Assembly (NCBI GenBank): GCA_030679805.1
Contig: JAUXST010000921.1
Span: forward strand, 1 to 5,941
Source: Reyranella sp.
Lineage (GTDB): Bacteria; Pseudomonadota; Alphaproteobacteria; Reyranellales; Reyranellaceae
Direction of reading: 5' to 3'
Length of the DNA stretch: 5,941 nt
Shown: positions 1 through 3,743 of the stretch, piece after piece
Position numbering within the stretch: position 1 is the stretch's first letter
Layout of the letters: each line of letters starts with the position of its first letter
Program-made: the position numbers and the translations under genes
The notes under the pieces: generated by a model
Seen by the model: the letters and a program-made list of their open reading frames with translations, nothing else
Told to the model about the DNA's origin: nothing
Database searches by the model: none

Positions 1-210
1 GTCTGGCTGATGAACCAGCGCGAGGGCCGGCGCTTCCTGTGGCGGCTGCTGCAGAGCTGCCACCTCTACGAGACGAGCTTCACCGGCACCAGCGCGACCT
101 TCTTCCGCGAAGGCGAACGCAACGTCGGCCTCCAGGTGCTGGCCGACATCACCCGCCTCTGTCCCGACCTCTATGCCCGTATGGCGGGCGAAACCCAGAA
201 GGAGATGTGA
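1..210 (+). CDS. Bbp19-like phage protein, 3' end (5' part outside the window)
   Basis: The frame is open from base 1 and ends with TGA at 208-210, giving 69 C-terminal residues; the start lies upstream of the window. The visible part has the pattern I associate with the Bbp19 family of small phage proteins: GRRFLWRLLQ, then TSFTG, then FREGERNVGLQVLADI and a final DLYARM segment. Members lie just upstream of the scaffold and capsid genes in BPP-1-like phages, and the same order is seen here. The molecular role is not established to my knowledge; a part in head assembly or the portal region is only an inference from position. The in-frame ATG at base 10 is probably internal, because V-W-L precedes it without a stop and the family motif begins about there. 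The gene is 3 bases from the scaffold ATG, so the two are probably co-translated. The family call is from memory of motifs. Confidence 0.75.
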   Translation, partial: VWLMNQREGRRFLWRLLQSCHLYETSFTGTSATFFREGERNVGLQVLADITRLCPDLYARMAGETQKEM

Positions 211-213
211 ACA

Positions 214-897
214 ATGACCGAGTCCCTGATCGCGCCGCTTCCCAACACACAAGGCGCCGCGGACGACGTCGCTCCGCTACACCCCGAGCAACAGGCCGCG
301 TCCGACGCCGCGGCGCTGATCTATGGGGGACCTGAGGCGGAGGCGGCGCAAATGGCGGAGGCCGGGGCGGATGCCCCGGCGGAGGAGGCGGCTCCGGTCG
401 CCTCTGAGCCTCCGACATACGAGCCGTTCGCGCTGCCGCAAGGCGTGGAAGTCGACACGGCTGCGCTCGAGGAGGCGCAGTCGCTGTTCGCCGAGGCGAG
501 GCTGAGCCAGCCCCAGGCACAGAAGCTGGTCGATCTCTACGCCGGCAAAATGAACGAGCTGGTCCAGCGCCAGATCGAGACACAGCTCTCGGCGGCCGAG
601 AGCCGCCAGAAGGCCTGGATCACCGAGGTGAAGAACGACCCTGACCTGGGCGGCCGGCGGTTCGAAGCCGCGCGTGCCGCGGCCCAGCGGGCGTTCAGGC
701 GCTTCGGCACACCCGAGCTCCGGCGCAGCCTGGACGAACTGGGGGTTTCTAACAGCCCGCAGCTCTTCCGCTTCTTCGTCCGCGTCGGACAGTCGGTCTC
801 GGAGGACCGCTACGCGGGCGCGCAATCGAGCGCGTCGCGGCTCTCCGCCGCCGAGACGCTCTACCCCGACAGCCCCAACACCACCCACCACAAATAG
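214..897 (+). CDS. capsid scaffolding protein (Bbp18 position)
   Basis: The gene encodes 227 residues. The start is set by AAGGAG at 199-204, nine bases before ATG 214, overlapping the end of the previous gene. Residues 1-68 are rich in Ala, Glu and Pro and look disordered. A conserved-looking block follows: YEPFALPQGVEVD (69-81), LSQPQAQKLVDLY (97-109), a helical stretch to about 135, W135 with ITEVKNDPDLGG (136-147), then FGTPELRRSLDELG (164-177) and FRFFVRVGQ (185-193), ending in ETLYP. This acidic N-terminus plus helical body, placed directly before the capsid gene, is typical of scaffolding proteins that template procapsid assembly and then leave. No protease catalytic residues are evident, so a scaffold rather than a scaffold-protease is favoured. 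The stop TAG at 895-897 overlaps the capsid gene's Shine-Dalgarno, which suggests translational coupling. Confidence 0.8.
   Translation: MTESLIAPLPNTQGAADDVAPLHPEQQAASDAAALIYGGPEAEAAQMAEAGADAPAEEAAPVASEPPTYEPFALPQGVEVDTAALEEAQSLFAEARLSQPQAQKLVDLYAGKMNELVQRQIETQLSAAESRQKAWITEVKNDPDLGGRRFEAARAAAQRAFRRFGTPELRRSLDELGVSNSPQLFRFFVRVGQSVSEDRYAGAQSSASRLSAAETLYPDSPNTTHHK
361..380. repeat. perfect 8-bp GC-only inverted repeat inside the scaffold gene
   Basis: GCCGGGGC at 361-368 and GCCCCGGC at 373-380 are perfect reverse complements around a 4-base loop (GGAT). It lies in codons for the low-complexity Ala/Glu-rich part of the scaffold and has no T tract after it. It could form a strong RNA hairpin, but it may equally be a by-product of GC-rich codons. 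Confidence 0.35.
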
Positions 898-908
898 GAG
901 TCATTTGA

Positions 909-1895
909 ATGGCCGCCATCGGCAACACCGCGCTCACCTACACGGATTGGGCGAAGCGCTACAACGACGGCAGGATCTCGGTGATCGTCGAGCTTCTGTC
1001 GCAGACCAACGAGATACTCGACGACATGCGCTGGGTCGAGGGCAACCTGCCGACCGGGCACCGCACCTCGGTGCGCACCGGCCTGCCGCAGGGCACCTGG
1101 CGCCAGCTCAACTACGGCGTCCAGCCGACCAAGAGCACGACCTCGCAGATCACCGACGCCTGCGGCATGCTCGAGACCTACAGCGAGATCGACAAGGCGC
1201 TGGCCGACCTCAACGGCAACAGCGCCGAGTTCCGCCTCTCCGAGGACAAGGCGTTCCTGGAGGGCTTGAGCCAGCAGCTGGCGCAGACGCTGTTCTACGG
1301 CAACACAGCGACCAGCCCTGAGAAGTTCATGGGGCTCGCGCCGCGCTTCAACACCGCGAGCGGGTCGGCGGCGATCTCGCAGAACGTCATCGATGCCGGC
1401 GGCACCGGGGCCGACAACACCTCGATCTGGCTGGTGGTGTGGGGCGACCTCACCGTGCACGGCATCTTCCCCAAGGGCAGCAAGGCCGGCCTGCAGATGC
1501 GGGATCTCGGCGAGCAGACGCTGACCGACATCAACGGCAACCGCTTCCAGGGTTATCGCACGCACTACAAGTGGGATGCGGGGCTCACGGTGCGCGACTG
1601 GCGATATGCGGTGCGCATCGCCAACATCGACGTGTCGGATCTAAGCGCCGTCACGCCGCCCGATCTCACCAAGTTCATGATCAAGGCGACCCACAAGGTG
1701 CCGTCGCTGAAGACCGGCCAGCCGGTGTTCTACATGAACCGGACCGGTCGCCAGTGGCTCGATATCCAGGCCGCCAACAAGGACAACGTGATGCTCAAGA
1801 TCTCGGAGTTCGAGGGCCGGCCGGTGCGCGAGTTCCTGGGCATCCCGATCCGCACCTGCGACCAGATCCTGAACACCGAGCCGCGCGTCCTCTGA
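909..1895 (+). CDS. major capsid protein, BPP-1 (Bbp17)-like
   Basis: The gene encodes 328 residues. AGGAG at 896-900 lies eight bases before ATG 909. Recognisable segments are the N-terminal MAAIGNTALTYTDWAKR, the block RTGLPQGTWRQLNYGV (56-71), TDACGMLETYSEIDKALADL (82-101), FYGNTATSPEKFMGLAPRF (129-147), and a C-terminal part with FYMNRTGRQWLD (274-285) and FLGIPIRTCDQI (309-320). These match the capsid family of podoviruses related to BPP-1, whose shell protein has an HK97-like fold with altered topology. Length and position between scaffold and cement genes fit. The protein would form the icosahedral shell of pentamers and hexamers. There is no obvious N-terminal cleaved delta domain, in keeping with a separate scaffold gene upstream. 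Transcription is probably from a late promoter upstream of the window, since I see none here. Altered topology is family knowledge, not something visible in this sequence. Confidence 0.9.
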   Translation: MAAIGNTALTYTDWAKRYNDGRISVIVELLSQTNEILDDMRWVEGNLPTGHRTSVRTGLPQGTWRQLNYGVQPTKSTTSQITDACGMLETYSEIDKALADLNGNSAEFRLSEDKAFLEGLSQQLAQTLFYGNTATSPEKFMGLAPRFNTASGSAAISQNVIDAGGTGADNTSIWLVVWGDLTVHGIFPKGSKAGLQMRDLGEQTLTDINGNRFQGYRTHYKWDAGLTVRDWRYAVRIANIDVSDLSAVTPPDLTKFMIKATHKVPSLKTGQPVFYMNRTGRQWLDIQAANKDNVMLKISEFEGRPVREFLGIPIRTCDQILNTEPRVL

Positions 1896-1913
1896 CGCCC
1901 ATCCCCATCCGAC

Positions 1914-1919
1914 AAGGAG
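1914..1919 (+). promoter_or_regulatory. Shine-Dalgarno that fixes the cement gene start
   Basis: AAGGAG lies eight bases before ATG 1928, in the 32-base gap after the capsid stop. The cement reading frame is also open far upstream, with an ATG at 1439, but that extension runs out of frame through the capsid gene. This site and the conserved MYIDRQNLFG start show that translation begins at 1928. Confidence 0.8.
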
Positions 1920-1927
1920 ACACATTC

Positions 1928-2353
1928 ATGTACATCGATCGTCAGAACCTGTTCGGCCAGGACCAGGCCGTCACCACCAGCGCCGCCAGCACCGACTACA
2001 TCGACCTCGGCGCAGCGCGCGACATCGGCAATGGCGAACGGCCGGAGATCCTCGTGCTGTGCACGCAGGACGTCACCGCCGCCGGTGCCGCCACCGTCAC
2101 GGTGGCGCTGCAGAGCGACGACAATTCGTCGTTCTCTTCGCCCGCCAACCTGGTGCTGAGCGATGCCGTTCCCAAGGCATCGCTGGTTGCCGGCACGGAG
2201 GTGCTGCGCGTGGCGGTGCCCTACGGAACGGAGCGCTACCTGCGCCTGTTCTACACCGTGGGCACCGGCCCGCTCACTGCCGGCAAGTTCACGTCGGGCC
2301 TGATCCCGCAGCGTCAGGCCAACGTCGCCTACGCTTCGGGCTACGTGGCCTAG
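1928..2353 (+). CDS. capsid cement protein, Bbp16 family
   Basis: The gene encodes 141 residues. The start at 1928 is chosen because AAGGAG precedes it and MYIDRQNLFG at the N-terminus is characteristic of the Bbp16 family. The remainder is beta-rich with few charges: DYIDLGAARDIGNGE (23-37), EILVLCTQDVTAAG (40-53), TVTVALQSDDNSSF (56-69), VLRVAVPYGTERYLRLFY (92-109) and a C-terminal segment 118-141 ending GYVA. In BPP-1 the equivalent cement protein binds the outside of the shell between capsid subunits and stabilises it; a similar role is inferred here from family and from its place right after the capsid gene. It sits 32 bases after the capsid stop and 16 bases before the next small gene. 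It contains one cysteine (C45). Confidence 0.85.
   Translation: MYIDRQNLFGQDQAVTTSAASTDYIDLGAARDIGNGERPEILVLCTQDVTAAGAATVTVALQSDDNSSFSSPANLVLSDAVPKASLVAGTEVLRVAVPYGTERYLRLFYTVGTGPLTAGKFTSGLIPQRQANVAYASGYVA
2159..2184. repeat. perfect 9-bp inverted repeat inside the cement gene
   Basis: AGCGATGCC at 2159-2167 pairs perfectly with GGCATCGCT at 2176-2184 around an 8-base spacer; TT/AA inside the spacer can extend the stem past a bulged G. It falls in codons 78-86 of the cement gene. There is no T run, so it is not a simple terminator. A function is not shown. Confidence 0.35.
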
Positions 2354-2369
2354 GAACAGGGAGGCGGCC

Positions 2370-2522
2370 ATGGCGCGATACCGTGTGACGGCACCGACCT
2401 TCCTGCAGGCCGTGTTGCGCGAAGTGGGCGAAGTCGTCGATTACGCCGGCGATCCAGGCTCGGCCCTGGCGCCGCTCGACGCCGCCTCAGCGCCTTCCCA
2501 GGCGCGCCGCGCCGTGCCGTGA
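2370..2522 (+). CDS. small phage protein of unknown function, 50 residues
   Basis: The ATG at 2370 is preceded by a strong Shine-Dalgarno, AGGGAGG at 2358-2364, five bases away, and the gene begins 16 bases after the cement stop. The protein starts MARYRVTAPTFLQAV and continues GEVVDYAGDPGSALAPLD (20-37), followed by an Ala/Arg-rich tail ending at TGA 2520-2522. Short proteins with a basic beta-strand start and a G-E-V-V ... G-x-P-G-x-x-L-x-P-L-D pattern are frequent just after capsid or decoration genes in tailed phages; I know no firm function. There are no signal peptide or membrane segments. Its final codons overlap a GTG in the -1 frame that stays open to 2620, so either the protein really ends here or a frame change has cut off a longer Ala-rich C-terminus. 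I believe the gene is real mainly because of its Shine-Dalgarno and position. Confidence 0.7.
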   Translation: MARYRVTAPTFLQAVLREVGEVVDYAGDPGSALAPLDAASAPSQARRAVP

Positions 2523-2620
2523 AGGCCTATCGGGCGCGTCGCACCGCTGTCGTGGCCGCTTCCCAGGCGGCGGAGGAGCAATCCTCCGCCGCCCCCCTTT
2601 TACCCGCGATCGAGGACTGA
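2519..2620 (+). CDS. possible 33-codon coupled ORF or displaced C-terminus of the 50-residue gene
   Basis: GTG at 2519 overlaps the TGA of the preceding small gene (GTGA), a common arrangement for stop-restart coupling. The frame runs MKAYRARRTAVVAASQAAEE and on to AIED, ending at TGA 2618-2620, two bases before the next ATG. No independent Shine-Dalgarno was found. The same frame has no stop back to 2354, just after the cement stop. It may therefore be the original C-terminus of the 50-residue protein, separated by a one-base frame change, rather than a gene of its own. Against coding, its middle (QAAEEQSSAA) is dictated by the perfect terminator-like palindrome at 2566-2593. Treat as doubtful. 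Confidence 0.25.
   Translation: MKAYRARRTAVVAASQAAEEQSSAAPLLPAIED
2566..2601 (+). terminator. intrinsic terminator or attenuator after the capsid-cement block
   Basis: GGCGGCGGAGGA at 2566-2577 and TCCTCCGCCGCC at 2582-2593 are perfect 12-base reverse complements separated only by GCAA, a stable GNRA-type tetraloop. CCCC and then TTTT (2598-2601) follow on the plus strand; nothing similar follows on the minus strand, so the direction is plus. The T tract is short and delayed by four C residues, so termination is likely partial. Placed between the cement/small-protein genes and the adaptor gene, it could step down transcription of the connector and tail genes. An alternative is an RNA-processing or stability element protecting the capsid transcript's 3' end. 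Confidence 0.6.
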
Positions 2621-2622
2621 GC

Positions 2623-3213
2623 ATGGCGACATCCGACGTTGATATTTGCAATCGCGCGCTGTCGCGACTGGGTACTCGGGCGACGATTTCGGCGCTCGAT
2701 GAGAACAGCACCGAAGCGCGCACCGTGTCGATCTGGTATGCCGCGACGCGCGATACCCTGCTGCGCGCCCACGACTGGAACTTTGCTCGACGACGAGTGA
2801 TCCTGGCCGATCAGGGCGCTGCGCCGACTGGATGGACTTTCCGTTACGCGCTGCCGACCGACTGCATCCGCCTGCTGCGGATCGTCCCGGCGAGCCCCGA
2901 AGCGGGTTCCGCCCGCTTCGAAGTCGCGGGAGACGCTACCAGTCGCTTCGTCCTCTGCGATGAGCCGGCGGCCGAGGCGGTGTACACCGCCCGGGTCGAC
3001 GATCCGAACTTGTACGACGCCGGCTTCGCATCGGCACTGGTCGACCAGCTCGCAGCCCACGTCGCCTATCCCATCACTCAGAGGACTGAGACGGCGGTAC
3101 GCTTGGCGCAATTGGCGCGTGCAGTACTTGGTGAGGCCATGGCGGCAGACGTCAACGAAGCCGCGCCGGCAGACGGAGATCGGCTGCCGGAATGGCTCGC
3201 GGCTCGCGCCTAA
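2623..3213 (+). CDS. head-tail adaptor / tail tubular protein A-like (T7 gp11-like)
   Basis: The gene encodes 196 residues. GAGGA at 2612-2616 lies six bases before ATG 2623. The N-terminal helix DICNRALSRLG (7-17) followed by ISALDENSTEARTVSIWY (22-39), then RDTLLRAHDWNFARRR (43-58), WTFRYALPTDCIRLLRI (71-87) and YTARVDDPNLYDAGFASAL (120-138) is the layout of phage tail-tubular-A / gp11-like connector proteins: helices that ring the portal, plus a beta domain. Such proteins join the portal to the next tail ring. Its position after the capsid genes and before the large tail protein fits this role. The extreme C-terminus (DRLPEWLAARA) ends at TAA 3211-3213, which shares two bases with the stop of the convergent gene on the other strand. 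It lies directly downstream of a terminator-like hairpin, so its expression may be lower than that of the capsid. The exact family within the adaptor group is uncertain. Confidence 0.75.
   Translation: MATSDVDICNRALSRLGTRATISALDENSTEARTVSIWYAATRDTLLRAHDWNFARRRVILADQGAAPTGWTFRYALPTDCIRLLRIVPASPEAGSARFEVAGDATSRFVLCDEPAAEAVYTARVDDPNLYDAGFASALVDQLAAHVAYPITQRTETAVRLAQLARAVLGEAMAADVNEAAPADGDRLPEWLAARA
2898..2920. repeat. perfect 9-bp inverted repeat inside the adaptor gene
   Basis: CGAAGCGGG at 2898-2906 pairs with CCCGCTTCG at 2912-2920 around a 5-base loop (TTCCG). It sits in codons for the variable middle of the adaptor protein (SPEAGSARFE). The stem is strong, but no T tract follows in either direction, so it is not called a terminator. 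Confidence 0.4.
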
Positions 3214-3665
3214 CTTCCCTGCCTGAAGTTGTAGGTGAACAGGTTCTCTTCGTCGCCCGTGTTCACCTCGATGAACATCCGGCGGTAGTACTGCTCGCCG
3301 CAGGTGTCGGACCGGATGGTGAAGGCGTCACGGCTGACACAGATCGGCACCTTGCCAGCCCACTCGCGGTCGGTTGCCTTGTTCTGCGCGTAGACCAGGT
3401 AGTACTGGTATTCGAGTTTGCCCGGCCACAGGAAGAGGCAGGTCCCGCCGGCGAGCTTGTACCAGCCTTCTGAAATAATGATGCGGCTCTTGCCGTCGGT
3501 TGCGCCGGTGTTGAGTGCCTTGGCCACCTCGATCTCGCTGCCGGTCTGATTGCAGATGCGGAAGCCCTGTCGTGCCGGTTCCGGCGTGCGCGACTGGGCA
3601 GCCGTCTCGCCCGCGATCATTCCAGCGAGCGCCGATAGCAGCAACGCAAGCGACCGAATTCCCAT
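3210..3665 (-). CDS. secreted DUF1036 protein, reversed moron gene in the structural operon
   Basis: The minus-strand gene encodes 151 residues. The start at 3665 is supported by GGGGGA (3673-3678) seven bases upstream and by a signal peptide: short MGIRS, hydrophobic LALLLSALAGMIAG, then ETAA with predicted cleavage after A23. The mature part matches DUF1036: GFRICNQTGSEIEVA (34-48), ISEGWYKLAGGTC (64-76), YYLVYAQ (88-94), EWAG (101-104), PICVSRDAFTI (107-117), C122 and FIEVNTGDEE (131-140). Four cysteines (C38, C76, C109, C122) could form two disulfides in the periplasm. It is not a lipoprotein, since there is no lipobox Cys. DUF1036 has no known biochemical function to my knowledge and is widespread in Alphaproteobacteria. 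The gene is opposed to all its neighbours, its stop overlaps the adaptor stop, and its GC (about 62% over 3241-3600) is below the capsid gene's. I infer a cargo gene with its own promoter; cell-envelope modification or superinfection exclusion is speculation. Confidence 0.85.
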   Translation of the reverse strand: MGIRSLALLLSALAGMIAGETAAQSRTPEPARQGFRICNQTGSEIEVAKALNTGATDGKSRIIISEGWYKLAGGTCLFLWPGKLEYQYYLVYAQNKATDREWAGKVPICVSRDAFTIRSDTCGEQYYRRMFIEVNTGDEENLFTYNFRQGS

Positions 3666-3672
3666 GAACTAA

Positions 3673-3678
3673 TCCCCC
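3673..3678 (-). promoter_or_regulatory. Shine-Dalgarno of the DUF1036 gene
   Basis: On the minus strand GGGGGA lies seven bases before the ATG at 3665. It fixes the start directly in front of the signal peptide and shows that this reversed gene carries its own translation signal. Confidence 0.65.
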
Positions 3679-3693
3679 AGCGTAAGCGTGCCG

Positions 3694-3722
3694 ATTCTGC
3701 GTCGGCCGCGCGTGTGAGGCAA
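3694..3722 (-). promoter_or_regulatory. candidate sigma-70-like promoter for the DUF1036 gene
   Basis: On the minus strand TTGCCT (3717-3722) and CAGAAT (3694-3699) are separated by exactly 17 bases. Each box matches the TTGACA / TATAAT consensus at four of six positions. Initiation would fall near 3687 and give a leader of about 20 bases carrying the GGGGGA ribosome site. The spacing and context are good but the boxes are weak, so this is a candidate only. A separate host-type promoter is what a moron gene in a late operon would need. Confidence 0.35.
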
Positions 3723-3743
3723 CGACTCTCGGGAGCCTTCCAG

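Noticed and set aside
361..380. GC-only hairpin in the scaffold gene as an internal terminator
   Set aside because: There is no T run after it and it lies deep within a clear coding frame; kept only as a repeat.
1439..1927. Upstream extension of the cement protein from ATG 1439
   Set aside because: It overlaps the capsid gene out of frame, is Arg/Gln/His-rich low-quality sequence, and lacks the family start. The Shine-Dalgarno at 1914-1919 and MYIDRQNLFG fix the start at 1928.
149..2371. Long minus-strand frames opposite the scaffold, capsid and cement genes (for example 149-583, 277-891, 861-1565 and 1730-2371)
   Set aside because: All are antisense to well-supported genes, have biased Arg/Gly/Pro composition, and show no recognisable domain.
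3212..3230. AACTTC/GAAGTT hairpin as terminator of the adaptor gene
   Set aside because: The stem is only 6 bp and AT-rich, and no T tract follows on either strand. It is also inside the coding end of the DUF1036 gene.
3192..3473. Plus-strand frame of 93 codons opposite the DUF1036 gene
   Set aside because: It overlaps the adaptor's end, has no Shine-Dalgarno, and is antisense to a minus-strand gene with a signal peptide and domain motifs.
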